Assembly: GCA_021647985.1 (NCBI GenBank)
Contig: JAKITQ010000005.1
Location: forward strand, 1-64,000
Length of the DNA stretch: 64,000 nucleotides
Source: Flavobacteriaceae bacterium
Lineage (GTDB): Bacteria > Bacteroidota > Bacteroidia > Flavobacteriales > Flavobacteriaceae
Direction of reading: 5' to 3'
Part shown: positions 1 to 8,683 of the stretch, piece by piece
Numbering within the stretch: the stretch's first letter is position 1
Layout: the number at the start of each line of letters is the position of its first letter
The notes under the pieces: generated by a model
The model's input: the letters and a program-made list of their open reading frames with translations, nothing else
Databases searched by the model: none
Told to the model about the DNA's origin: nothing
Made by a program: the position numbers and the translations under genes

Positions 1-1
1 G

Positions 2-91
2 TTTTTACAAAAATTAATTGAAAAATGCCTACCCTTTTTTAAAAATAATCGTAGCGACAGACAAATTGCTTTTAATCTTGTGAAATTTTAA
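2..91 (+). CDS. C-terminal end of an unidentified gene entering from the left
   Basis: An open frame runs in from the window edge for 29 codons and stops with TAA at 89-91; it ends in RSDRQIAFNLVKF. Nothing in this short tail identifies the family. It converges on the truncated RES toxin gene, whose stop lies 30 bp away on the other strand, so the junction between them may be a rearrangement point. It could also be chance open frame. Only sequence upstream of the window can settle it. Confidence 0.3.
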   Translation, partial: FLQKLIEKCLPFFKNNRSDRQIAFNLVKF

Positions 92-121
92 TAGATTTAC
101 CCAATAGCAAATCAGCAAGCC

Positions 122-493
122 CTAATTATGGTCACCTTTTACAACCGCTGAAGGCACTTTTAATAAACAATACTTATTGCTTAAAATAAATTTATCTCCT
201 ATTTCCTGAGTTTTGTTTGTATGTGGAAAATCATTCCACCGATCAGGAAGTTCCTTTTCATTAAGTATAGCAATGCTTATATTTTTGGGAATATCTATTT
301 CCATCATCATAAAATCTCTAGGTAAAGTTGTCAAACTAATGTGTACAGAAACTTCTGCCATAGCCAAGGCCCTACTATCGGCACAATAAATAATCTCTGT
401 CCCTTTTGAATTCCATCTGTTTCCAGATTTTGAGGCTCCTATTCCTGATAATTCTGAAGCGTATTTTTTACGCGATAATCTAAATACTCGCAT
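122..493 (-). CDS. RES-domain toxin, C-terminally truncated
   Basis: This is a RES-family toxin; characterised members break down cellular NAD+ and arrest growth. The 123-residue product opens with MRVFRLS and has the family core: Arg26 in GNRWNSKG, Tyr36 in IIYCADSRALAMAE, Glu47, and the KVPSAVVKGDHN segment with Ser115. RES proteins normally run about 150 residues and continue after the GDxN segment with a tail ending near a DKRLF-like motif. Here the frame stops at once after GDHN, and I found no matching tail in the other two frames. The cognate antitoxin lies 10 bp upstream in the same operon. The toxin may be inactive or weakened. Family assignment is firm; activity is unknown. Confidence 0.85.
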   Translation of the reverse strand: MRVFRLSRKKYASELSGIGASKSGNRWNSKGTEIIYCADSRALAMAEVSVHISLTTLPRDFMMMEIDIPKNISIAILNEKELPDRWNDFPHTNKTQEIGDKFILSNKYCLLKVPSAVVKGDHN

Positions 494-503
494 AACTATT
501 TAC

Positions 504-1004
504 TTAAACAAATACACCGTGATCTATTCGATTTAATTCTTCCATAACCATTTCTTTACCATACGAATCTTTTAATAGTTCTATAGGAGTCATATTACTA
601 AATACAATGGAAGGAGACTTTAACCAACTATAAAAATTTTGAATATTATCAAAAACATCGTTGCCAAAAACTATTACTTCGGCGAGTTCAATGATTTTTT
701 CGGAATGGATAGGTTTAAAAATATAATTGGATTCATTTTTATACCGTTGTAACGATTTGGTAGATATATTTAAAAAAATAGACCAATCTAAATCTGAAAA
801 AGGTGCCGTTTGTTTTATTTTATTAAAGAAAGAATATCTAATGCCCTTTCTTATAGAATGAACAATAAGTAATTTATCATTTAAAAAATCTTTATAAGTC
901 ATATTTTTTTTGATATTACCTGAGCGATATATGGTGGCTACATCTTTTACTAAGGTATTTACATCTTTTTGAAAATTTTTATATTCTTGTTTTTGTGATA
1001 ACAT
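504..1004 (-). CDS. Xre/MbcA/ParS-type antitoxin (DUF2384)
   Basis: The product (166 aa) is the antitoxin partner of the RES toxin that follows it 10 bp downstream. The C-terminal third has the DUF2384 toxin-binding pattern: an AEVIVFGN helix, then F.SWLKSPS, then the MTPIELLKDSYGKEMVMEEL block and a final IDHGVFV. The middle (LDWSIFLNISTKSLQRYKNE) is the helix-turn-helix-like part that in this family binds the operator and autorepresses the operon. I start at the ATG at 1004; a longer frame would need a TTG at 1055 and adds a hydrophobic stretch unlike the family. The order antitoxin-toxin is the usual one for RES-Xre modules. Confidence 0.85.
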   Translation of the reverse strand: MLSQKQEYKNFQKDVNTLVKDVATIYRSGNIKKNMTYKDFLNDKLLIVHSIRKGIRYSFFNKIKQTAPFSDLDWSIFLNISTKSLQRYKNESNYIFKPIHSEKIIELAEVIVFGNDVFDNIQNFYSWLKSPSIVFSNMTPIELLKDSYGKEMVMEELNRIDHGVFV

Positions 1005-1070
1005 CTTTATAAGACTTTTGTCTTCAAATATAAGACATATTTCTAGTAGTAACAAATTTAATACTACATT

Positions 1071-1673
1071 TTATAACTTTAACGAATATTGACTTTCCAA
1101 CAATTTATATGTTTTTCTATGGTGTAGATTAACTCCATGATCTTTTATCGCTTGCCGATGTTCTTTGGTTGGATATCCTTTATTTTTTTTCCAATTATAG
1201 TTTGGAAAATCATTATGTATATTTTCCATATAAGCATCTCGGTAAGTTTTGGCTAAGACTGATGCAGCTGCGATACTTAAATATTTACTATCTCCTTTGA
1301 CAATCGCTTGATGAGGAATATCTTTATATTCTTTAAATTTATTACCATCAACAATAATAAAATTTGGGGTCACTTTTAATTTATCTAAGGATTTGTGCAT
1401 GGCTAAAATGGAGGCATTTAAAATATTAATTGCGTCAATTTCTTCTTGATAAACATAAGCAACCCCAAATGCCAAAGCTTCTTTTTCAATTATTGGCTTT
1501 AATAAAAGTCTTTGTTTTTCAGTTAATTGCTTAGAGTCATTTAGTAATTCATGTTTAAATTCTTGAGGCAATATCACCGCAGCAGCAACTACAGGACCAG
1601 CCAAACAGCCCCTACCCGCCTCATCTGTACCAGCCTCAAATTCTTGTTTTGAAAATTGTGATTTTAGCATCAT
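1071..1673 (-). CDS. rnhB: ribonuclease HII
   Basis: The enzyme cleaves the RNA strand of RNA-DNA hybrids and incises at ribonucleotides misincorporated in DNA. The 200-residue product carries the RNase HII signature [14 protein letters not shown] near the start (catalytic Asp17 and Glu18), the third acidic residue in IIVDGNK (about Asp109), and [14 protein letters not shown] with the fourth near Asp146. The C-terminal [22 protein letters not shown] block is also standard. The longer TTG start is ignored in favour of the ATG at 1673; an adjacent ATG at 1670 is equally possible. It is divergent from the porin gene, with about 80 bp between them. Confidence 0.95.
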   Translation of the reverse strand: MMLKSQFSKQEFEAGTDEAGRGCLAGPVVAAAVILPQEFKHELLNDSKQLTEKQRLLLKPIIEKEALAFGVAYVYQEEIDAINILNASILAMHKSLDKLKVTPNFIIVDGNKFKEYKDIPHQAIVKGDSKYLSIAAASVLAKTYRDAYMENIHNDFPNYNWKKNKGYPTKEHRQAIKDHGVNLHHRKTYKLLESQYSLKL

Positions 1674-1729
1674 ATTCAAAAATACGAATACTCTTTGAAA
1701 TTCAATTCATATTATTGCATCAAAAATTT

Positions 1730-1737
1730 TACCTTTG
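1730..1737 (+). promoter_or_regulatory. -7 box TACCTTTG of the porin gene
   Basis: TACCTTTG matches the Bacteroidota -7 consensus TAnnTTTG and lies 18 bp before the ATG at 1756. I see no clear TTG at the usual -33 spacing. Its position rules out the upstream TTG at 1735 as the translation start. Confidence 0.4.
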
Positions 1738-1755
1738 TCATCAATTAAAATTTTC

Positions 1756-3726
1756 ATGACTAAGTATTTAACGGTATTATTTTTATTGTGTTTTGGGCTT
1801 TCCGCTGTAGCGCAAATAGACAGAGGAGGCTTCCCAAGTTTAGACAATAGGTTTGTTGAAGATATTGATGACACTACAAGAATAAACACCAAAGAAATAA
1901 AAATCAAACTAAGTGGTAAAACATTCTTTAAAGATTATAAAATAATCGATTATAAAAATGACACTACTTTTGTTGACACAACACTAGGCATTAAAAAAGA
2001 TTATAGCTTTAATTATATTAGAAAAGATAACTTGGAATTAATTGCTTTTGCCAATCAAGGACAAACCTTTAATAATTTAGCTTATACTTTTTCCAATAAT
2101 ACTTTAATTCCCAAAATTGGTGCTCGAGCCCAACATTTTAACTTTTACCAGGTTGAAGATATTAAGTATTTCTACGTGCCAACACCTACGACCCAGTTAA
2201 TGTATCGATCTGGAATGGAACAAGGTCAGATATTTGATGGTTTTTTCACTTTTAACACCTCAGAACAACTCAATGCTTCGATCGCTTTTAAAGGTATGCG
2301 CTCATTAGGTATCTACCGTAATTCTTTAAGTGATCATGGTAATGCCAGAGTTACACTTAACTATCACACCAAAAATAATCGATATAATATTCGAACACAC
2401 TTGGTAGCTCAAGATTTGAATAATGATCAAAATGGTGGATTAACTGATGATTCTATAGAAGCTTTTGAAAGTGGAGACCCCAATTTTAACGATAGAAATC
2501 GATTGGTTACCAATTTTACAGATGCCAAAAGTACCTTGAGAGGAAATCGCTACTATTTTGATCACAATTATAAAATTTGGACTAAAAATGATAGTTTAAA
2601 AAGAATTCCATCTGGTTTAACTATAGGTCATGTTTTTAACTATGAAAGGAAAAATTTTGAATACCGTCAAGAAATTGCCAGCCCTATTTTTGGAGATGCT
2701 TTCACATCTGAAATAAATGATAAATTAAAATATTCGAAATTATTCAACGAGGTATATTTATCTCTTAATTCACCTATTACTTTAGGTGAAGTAAAATTTA
2801 AAGTCAACAATTTTAACTACAATTATAAATATAATAGTGTTTTAATTTCGGATGATGGATTTATTGACTCAAATCTTAATGGCAATATTATAGCAGTTGG
2901 AGGAGAATGGAATACAAAATTAAAAAAAATTAATTTAAATATTGATGCTTCTACAAACATAAGTGGCAATCTTAATGGACATAATATTTCTGCGAAAGCA
3001 AGTTTTGTTAAAGACAGTTTAGTCAGGTTCAATGCTGGTGTATTTCGAAATAGCAAAGCACCAAATTTTAATTTTTTATTAAATCAAAGTGCTTATAAGG
3101 CTTTTAATTGGCAAAATAATTTTAAAAATGAAGACATGAATGGCTTTAATTTTGAAATAGATGCCAAAAAATGGATTTATGCGTCTGTTGAAATTACCAA
3201 TATTAACAATTACACTTACTTTGATGCACCAAATCCAGGAGAACAAACTAAACCTGTACAAGCATCTGAAACGGTTAATTATTTAAAACTTAAACTCAGT
3301 AAAGAAATTAAATTTGGGAATTTCGCTTTAGACAATCAATTTATTTATCAAAATGTTTCTGCTGGAGCAAATGTTTTGAATGTGCCCGATTTTATTACCC
3401 GAAATACTTTTTATTACGCAAATTATATATTTAAAGGCAAACCATTATTTATACAAACCGGTGTAACATTTAGTTATTTTAGCAAATATTATATGAATAC
3501 TTACAACCCTGTAATTTCAGAATTTTATCTTCAAAACAGTCAAAAATATGGAGGCTTTCCTTTATTAGATTTTTTCGTTAATATAAAGGTGAGAACCATG
3601 CGTGTATATTTTAAATTAGAACATTTTAATTCGAGTTTTGGCGAAAATAATTATTATTCGGCACCAACTTACCCATATCGCGATTTCACAATTCGATTTG
3701 GTTTGGTTTGGAATTTTTTCATATAG
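1756..3726 (+). CDS. putative outer-membrane porin (Porin_10 type)
   Basis: A 656-residue exported beta-barrel protein. It begins with a clear signal peptide (MTKYLTVLFLLCFGLSAVAQ) and continues with alternating aromatic/polar strands full of Tyr, Phe and Asn, such as ITRNTFYYANYIFKGKPLF, ending in DFTIRFGLVWNFFI, whose last residue is aromatic-adjacent as in outer-membrane barrels. Length and layout fit the 'putative porin' family of Bacteroidota, often found next to rnhB. The substrate is unknown. The ATG at 1756 is preferred because a TAnnTTTG box sits just upstream and because it starts the signal peptide exactly. Downstream lies the 165-bp inverted-repeat element. Confidence 0.75.
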   Translation: MTKYLTVLFLLCFGLSAVAQIDRGGFPSLDNRFVEDIDDTTRINTKEIKIKLSGKTFFKDYKIIDYKNDTTFVDTTLGIKKDYSFNYIRKDNLELIAFANQGQTFNNLAYTFSNNTLIPKIGARAQHFNFYQVEDIKYFYVPTPTTQLMYRSGMEQGQIFDGFFTFNTSEQLNASIAFKGMRSLGIYRNSLSDHGNARVTLNYHTKNNRYNIRTHLVAQDLNNDQNGGLTDDSIEAFESGDPNFNDRNRLVTNFTDAKSTLRGNRYYFDHNYKIWTKNDSLKRIPSGLTIGHVFNYERKNFEYRQEIASPIFGDAFTSEINDKLKYSKLFNEVYLSLNSPITLGEVKFKVNNFNYNYKYNSVLISDDGFIDSNLNGNIIAVGGEWNTKLKKINLNIDASTNISGNLNGHNISAKASFVKDSLVRFNAGVFRNSKAPNFNFLLNQSAYKAFNWQNNFKNEDMNGFNFEIDAKKWIYASVEITNINNYTYFDAPNPGEQTKPVQASETVNYLKLKLSKEIKFGNFALDNQFIYQNVSAGANVLNVPDFITRNTFYYANYIFKGKPLFIQTGVTFSYFSKYYMNTYNPVISEFYLQNSQKYGGFPLLDFFVNIKVRTMRVYFKLEHFNSSFGENNYYSAPTYPYRDFTIRFGLVWNFFI

Positions 3727-3735
3727 ATTTATAAC

Positions 3736-3900
3736 TAGTATCTGGTCGGGAATAGATGGGTTTTAATAAATTGAGGTATTTCTGATGAGAATTTGATTTG
3801 TTTTTATGAGATGATGCCTTAGTATCAGGCGATTAAAAATAAATTAAATTATCGCAAAAAGACACGATTTTAAATTTCATGTATTTCCAACCAGATACTA
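3736..3900 (+). mobile_element. 165-bp miniature inverted-repeat element, copy 1
   Basis: The element opens with TAGTATCTGG and closes with CCAGATACTA, perfect 10-bp terminal inverted repeats that continue imperfectly (TCGGGAATA against TATTTCCAA). Inside are a GCCTTAGTATCAGGC hairpin and a GCGAT...ATCGC pair. A second copy of identical length lies at 36388-36552, differing at about 14 of 165 positions by my manual alignment. It has no open frame, so it looks like a non-autonomous MITE or a mobile structured repeat. No transposase for it is visible in the window. Confidence 0.75.
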
Positions 3901-3940
3901 ACTATATTGCTAATCAACTCAAGTTTAAAAAGGTTAAACA

Positions 3941-5509
3941 ATGCAACAAGAATTTCAATTTCAGGTAAAACCAAAGGTTGCTCAAGATCAGGAACTTTTA
4001 AAGCTATTTGTTGCAAAAAAAAACAGGATAGACAAGTGTGATATTAATTATGTAGAAATTTTAAAAAGGTCTGTTGATGCTCGTCAAAAAAATATCAAAA
4101 TAAATTTAAGAGTACGAGTTTTTACCAAAGAAAAATTTATTGATAAACAGGTAGACCTACCAAAATATGGTGATGTTAGCAATGCCAAAGAGGTTATTGT
4201 AATTGGTGCCGGTCCTGCCGGATTATTTGCTGCTTTAAAATTGATTGAGAAAGGATTCAAACCAATTGTAATTGAAAGAGGTAAAAATGTAAGAGATCGT
4301 CGAAGAGATTTAGTAGCAATCACTCAAAATCATATTGTAAATGAAGATTCCAATTATTGCTTTGGCGAAGGTGGTGCAGGTACATATTCTGACGGTAAAC
4401 TTTATACCAGATCAAAAAAAAGAGGCGATGTAAACAATATTTTATCCCTATTAATTGCGCATGGAGCAACAAAAAATATTGCCATTGATGCCCACCCTCA
4501 TATTGGAACCAATAAATTACCAAAGATTATTCAGGCAATTAGAGAGACGATAATAAATTATGGTGGCATTGTTTTATTTAACACCCGAGTTACAGATATT
4601 CTCATTAAAAACAAGGAAGTAAATGGCGTTAAAATACAAAAAGGAGATATAATTAATGCAAAAAAAATAATTCTTGCTACTGGCCATTCTGCAAGAGATG
4701 TTTTTGAATTATTACATCAAAAAGGCATCCATATCGAAGCCAAACCATTTGCTTTAGGCGTTAGGGTTGAGCATACACAACAATTAATTGATCAAATTCA
4801 ATACCATTGTGAAATAAGAGATGATTTCCTACCACCTGCACCATACAGTATTGTTAAACAAGTGAAAAACAGAGGTGTTTATTCTTTTTGCATGTGCCCA
4901 GGTGGCGTTATTGCGCCATGTGCAACAGCTCCTGGAGAAGTGGTCACCAACGGATGGTCGCCGTCTAAAAGAGACCAACCAACTTCCAATTCGGGTATAG
5001 TGGTTGAACTTAAATTAGAAGATTTTGCTCCTTTTAAAAAATTTGGCCCCTTAGCTGGTGTTGAATTTCAAAAGAAAATTGAACAAAACTCCTGGCTTTT
5101 AGCCGGTAAAACGCAAAAAGTACCTGCGCAAAGACTTGTTGATTTCACCAAGGGTAAATTATCAAATAATATCCCTAAAACTTCCTACCAACCGGGAACT
5201 ACAACGGTAGAGTTAGGTTCAGTATTGCCTGAATTTATTTACAAAACCTTACAAAATGGATTTGAACAATTTGGAAGAGCAATGAAGGGATATTTAACCA
5301 ATGATGCTATTGTTCACGCTCCTGAATCAAGAACCTCTTCCCCAGTACGAATTCCCAGAGATCGACAAACTTTAGAGCATATTCAAATAAAGGGATTATA
5401 CCCTTGTGGTGAAGGTGCGGGTTATGCCGGAGGAATAATTTCGGCAGCTATAGATGGTGAGAAATGTGCTGAACAAATTAGTTTGGTTTATGCCAAAAAA
5501 TACAAGTAA
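3941..5509 (+). CDS. FAD-dependent dehydrogenase (COG2509-like)
   Basis: A 522-residue flavoprotein. The ADP-binding fold is at VIVIGAGPAGLFAA (GAGPAG at 89-94), followed by VIERG; a second conserved block is YCFGEGGAGTYSDGKLYTR, and the C-terminus has the FAD-closing motif GLYPCGEGAGYAGGI. The roughly 80 residues before the Rossmann fold are the usual N-terminal extension of this uncharacterised dehydrogenase family. FMCMCPGG-like cysteines (FCMCPGGVIAPC) occur near residue 320. Reaction and substrate are unknown. It stands alone on the + strand between the inverted-repeat element and the convergent gene that ends one base after it. Confidence 0.8.
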   Translation: MQQEFQFQVKPKVAQDQELLKLFVAKKNRIDKCDINYVEILKRSVDARQKNIKINLRVRVFTKEKFIDKQVDLPKYGDVSNAKEVIVIGAGPAGLFAALKLIEKGFKPIVIERGKNVRDRRRDLVAITQNHIVNEDSNYCFGEGGAGTYSDGKLYTRSKKRGDVNNILSLLIAHGATKNIAIDAHPHIGTNKLPKIIQAIRETIINYGGIVLFNTRVTDILIKNKEVNGVKIQKGDIINAKKIILATGHSARDVFELLHQKGIHIEAKPFALGVRVEHTQQLIDQIQYHCEIRDDFLPPAPYSIVKQVKNRGVYSFCMCPGGVIAPCATAPGEVVTNGWSPSKRDQPTSNSGIVVELKLEDFAPFKKFGPLAGVEFQKKIEQNSWLLAGKTQKVPAQRLVDFTKGKLSNNIPKTSYQPGTTTVELGSVLPEFIYKTLQNGFEQFGRAMKGYLTNDAIVHAPESRTSSPVRIPRDRQTLEHIQIKGLYPCGEGAGYAGGIISAAIDGEKCAEQISLVYAKKYK

Positions 5510-6436
5510 CTATTCAACATTAAAAGTTATTACTTGAATACTACCTTCTTTTTCAATATCAATTTTTAAATTACCAGCTTCATCAAAATAGCCTGTAGTT
5601 TCATGCGACTTTCCACCAACATCTTTCCAAGTAATACGATATGTATTTGGTCTAGATGTTTTTAATAGGGTACCTATTTTTTCACCCGTTTGATAGCCAG
5701 ATGTAAAACTCTCTTTAACATAAGCTACTAAACTATTATTTTGCTCTATTAAAATAAATGAAATGTTTTTATTTCTATAAGATTTTGCTATAGATTCTTC
5801 TTTAACAAGTTCCTTTTCTTTCACTTTTACCGATTCCTTTACTAAGGAAGCTTCATTAACTAACACAAAAGGAACAACTTCAACCTCAGCGTTTGCGTTT
5901 GATGTGATTTTAATGGTTGCGGGCTCTATTTTTACTGCATCTTTTACTGCTATCTCTTTTGTTACTAACTCATTTTTAGAGGCTTGTTTGTTTACTACAA
6001 GTTCTTCATTAAAATTATATCCCATCTCTTCAAAAGAAACAAATAAATTTCTCAATGCTTCTTGATAAGATTTTTTAAACTCTTTTTCTTTACTTTTTCC
6101 TTCTGCGGAAGTATAAATAACTTTTCTATAACAGTCACTAAGTTCAATAACTAGCTTTGAAGTAAACATACTAGAGTTATTAATCAATTCAGCTGTCAAA
6201 GCCAAACATGGGTTATTCCTTAAATCTAAAGGGTAATCATCATCTTTCAATAAGGTAGAATATCCGTTTTTCGTAAATAAAAATTTTGTTAAACTATTTA
6301 ACCTGTATTCATCGTCATTTTTTAAAAAATTATATTTCTCTGGAATAATAATGTATTTATATGCGTCTAAAGTTTGTGCCATTGCAATAGACACATATAA
6401 AAATAAGACAACCGTACTGATAAGTTTAATTTTCAT
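5510..6436 (-). CDS. exported protein of unknown function
   Basis: The 308-residue product starts with a signal peptide (MKIKLISTVVLFLYVSIAMAQ). The first half (residues about 22-150) reads as a compact domain (LDAYKYIIIPEKYNFLK, then LTKFLFTKNGYSTL). A charged, repeat-like Val/Lys/Glu linker follows (about 160-215), and a C-terminal beta-rich domain ends in IQVITFNVE. I do not recognise a catalytic motif. It lies 19 bp downstream of the DUF5723 barrel gene on the same strand and is probably co-transcribed, which suggests an envelope role. Confidence 0.6.
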   Translation of the reverse strand: MKIKLISTVVLFLYVSIAMAQTLDAYKYIIIPEKYNFLKNDDEYRLNSLTKFLFTKNGYSTLLKDDDYPLDLRNNPCLALTAELINNSSMFTSKLVIELSDCYRKVIYTSAEGKSKEKEFKKSYQEALRNLFVSFEEMGYNFNEELVVNKQASKNELVTKEIAVKDAVKIEPATIKITSNANAEVEVVPFVLVNEASLVKESVKVKEKELVKEESIAKSYRNKNISFILIEQNNSLVAYVKESFTSGYQTGEKIGTLLKTSRPNTYRITWKDVGGKSHETTGYFDEAGNLKIDIEKEGSIQVITFNVE

Positions 6437-6455
6437 TTATTGATTTTTTATTTTT

Positions 6456-7922
6456 TTAATAAAATATAAAGTTCATACCCAACTGAAAAGATTGGTAATT
6501 GCTATCCTTTAGTTTTGGCAAAGCTAACAAATTATCTGCAGTAGCATAAAAATTAAAATCACGAAAGTGAGTAGAAATTCCCAAACCTATATTTTTTGAA
6601 GAAAATTTATCGTAAGTATATGTTACTTTAGCCTTAAACCCTTTTGTGATTTCACGCATATAAAATGCTGTTACTGCCCAAATCATATAGTTTGGTTTAA
6701 AATCGGTATAGGTATGAATTCCCACTTCGGATATTAAACTTTCATTTACCGGAGTTACAAATCGTGCATCTCTAAAAACAGAATTATAATCTTCATCTCT
6801 TTCATGATTAAACTGATACTTTATCGATGCATTTAGTTTAGGCGATCTTCTAAAATTAAATCCACCATCGTTTATTTCAAGAGGTATATCACCAGTATCA
6901 TAAAAAGAACTAAATTTATCATCCCAATAATTAAATTCATCACCGACTTCTGGGTCAAAATAATCTCTATTATTGTTTTCAGATAGAATAAAATCTTCGG
7001 TTAAACTATAATTTACAACTTTATTGGTATAAGTAATAAAATCTAAATCTATCAAACTACCCGTTAAAGTTATACTTTCGTTGAAATGATAAGTGAAACC
7101 TAAATCTAAACCGGCACCTAAATTTCCTCCTCCAAAAAACAACCCAGAAATGGCTTGGCTTAAACCACCAAAATCACCCGTTCCAAAGTCTTGATCATCA
7201 ATTAGTTTAATAAATCCTGAAGTATTCAAAACAACACGCATAGCATCAAAATTATGTTGATTAAAGGAACTGTTTGCACTAAGTTGATATTCTCCTTGGT
7301 TATTTATAGAATTGAGTTGTAAAGATCCTGACAAGAGCTTAAACCTTGCTCCAATATTTAATTTTTCATTGATTTTTTTTGTTATTCCTATATGGAATAC
7401 CCCTACCAATTCGCCTATAAAATTTAATTGATTAAAATTGAAAACATCTCCTTCTTCAGGGAAACCATCTCTGTCTTGATCATTTCCATTAAAAAAAAGA
7501 TCCACTTCATCTTTGGGATAATTGGCAAAACCTTCAATTTCTTGGTACATTCCAAAACTTAAATAATAGTCGGCATTCCTTAATCTCAACCCTCCATTTA
7601 ATATTTCTAATTGTTGATTTACAAGAAATATTTCATTGCTATTTAAATCTTGCTCAAAGATATTTCTTAAAATATCTATATCCCCATTTGCACCACTAAT
7701 AATATTATTATAATTTATATTTTTATTTGTTGCTCCTACCTGAAGAAAAAAATTAGATAACAAAGGCACGCCAAAATGTTTGTCATAATCAACTTCAGCA
7801 CCAGGGTTTAACAATAAAGTTTGTGGTAATTGATCAAAATCATATAAAATTTGTTGATTTTGAGCATTTGATTTTGCAACTATCAAAACAATGGTTAAAA
7901 ATAAGCATAGTTTTTGCATCAT
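6456..7922 (-). CDS. DUF5723-like outer-membrane barrel protein
   Basis: An exported protein of 488 residues with a signal peptide ending KSNAQ and a long series of amphipathic beta strands. It resembles the PorP/SprF-like and DUF5723 barrels of Bacteroidota: it opens LPQTLLLNPGAEVDYDKHFGVPL and ends YATADNLLALPKLKD...QLGMNFIFY. The GNDQDRDGFPEEGD stretch near residue 150 looks like a Ca-binding Asp loop. I start at the ATG at 7922; the frame could be extended to a GTG at 7949. The exported protein gene follows 19 bp downstream. Barrel prediction is solid; the exact function is unknown. Confidence 0.65.
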   Translation of the reverse strand: MMQKLCLFLTIVLIVAKSNAQNQQILYDFDQLPQTLLLNPGAEVDYDKHFGVPLLSNFFLQVGATNKNINYNNIISGANGDIDILRNIFEQDLNSNEIFLVNQQLEILNGGLRLRNADYYLSFGMYQEIEGFANYPKDEVDLFFNGNDQDRDGFPEEGDVFNFNQLNFIGELVGVFHIGITKKINEKLNIGARFKLLSGSLQLNSINNQGEYQLSANSSFNQHNFDAMRVVLNTSGFIKLIDDQDFGTGDFGGLSQAISGLFFGGGNLGAGLDLGFTYHFNESITLTGSLIDLDFITYTNKVVNYSLTEDFILSENNNRDYFDPEVGDEFNYWDDKFSSFYDTGDIPLEINDGGFNFRRSPKLNASIKYQFNHERDEDYNSVFRDARFVTPVNESLISEVGIHTYTDFKPNYMIWAVTAFYMREITKGFKAKVTYTYDKFSSKNIGLGISTHFRDFNFYATADNLLALPKLKDSNYQSFQLGMNFIFY

Positions 7923-8000
7923 AAGAGGGAGTATTCTAGCAATTTTCACTTTATTAAGAGTAAATATACATTTATTTTTATAATAGGCTCAATTAATGGT

Positions 8001-8681
8001 TTATAAGTAATCTTTTAATTGTTCTAGCTTGGTAATTGTCACTATTTTTTCTGTAGCTATTTCGCCATTAAACGCACAAAAAATAGTATGTATTCCTACA
8101 TGTTTGGCTCCTAAAATATCTGCTTCAAAATTATCGCCAATCATAATACTTTCATCTGCTTTGGCGGTGGCCAAACTTAAAGCATAATTAAATATTTTAG
8201 GGTTAGGTTTTTTAAAACCAGCTTTTTCTGAAGTTATTATTTGATCAAAATAAGATATCAGATTTGAATTCTTCAATTTCTTGAATTGTACCTCCTCAAA
8301 ACCATTGGTTATAATATGCATGGTATACTTAGATTGCAAATAATTAAGTATTTCAATTGTTCCTTCAAACAAATCATTATATTGTGATAAATAGGTAATG
8401 TAATCTTCCGATAAAAGGTCAATCAAATCATTATCTACTTCGTAATTTAATGCATCAAAAGCATCTTTCAACCTACCATATCTAAGTTTTGATTTACTTA
8501 TTTTGTCTTCTCTAAATAATTTCCAGTATTGTGCATTAATTGGTTTGTAAATTTCTTTGAATTCCTTAAAATTAACACCCACATTATTTTTACTAAAAAT
8601 AAATTCGAAAGTTTTATTTGAATTGGTCTCAAAATCCCATAAAGTGTGATCAAGATCAAAAAAGATATGTTTTATGTTCAT
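8001..8681 (-). CDS. YjjG-family HAD pyrimidine 5'-nucleotidase
   Basis: A cytoplasmic haloacid-dehalogenase phosphatase of 226 residues. Motif I is FFDLDHTLWDF at the N-terminus (nucleophile Asp in DLD), motif II is HIITNGFEEVQ, motif III is the Lys in KAGFKKPNPKIF, and motif IV is MIGDNFEADILGA. The WDF after motif I and the cap region fit the YjjG/YfnB subfamily, which dephosphorylates non-canonical pyrimidine nucleotides. It is the last gene of the minus-strand run 13.5-8.0 kb, 2 bp after the flippase gene, but has no obvious glycan role. Confidence 0.85.
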   Translation of the reverse strand: MNIKHIFFDLDHTLWDFETNSNKTFEFIFSKNNVGVNFKEFKEIYKPINAQYWKLFREDKISKSKLRYGRLKDAFDALNYEVDNDLIDLLSEDYITYLSQYNDLFEGTIEILNYLQSKYTMHIITNGFEEVQFKKLKNSNLISYFDQIITSEKAGFKKPNPKIFNYALSLATAKADESIMIGDNFEADILGAKHVGIHTIFCAFNGEIATEKIVTITKLEQLKDYL

Positions 8682-8683
8682 AA

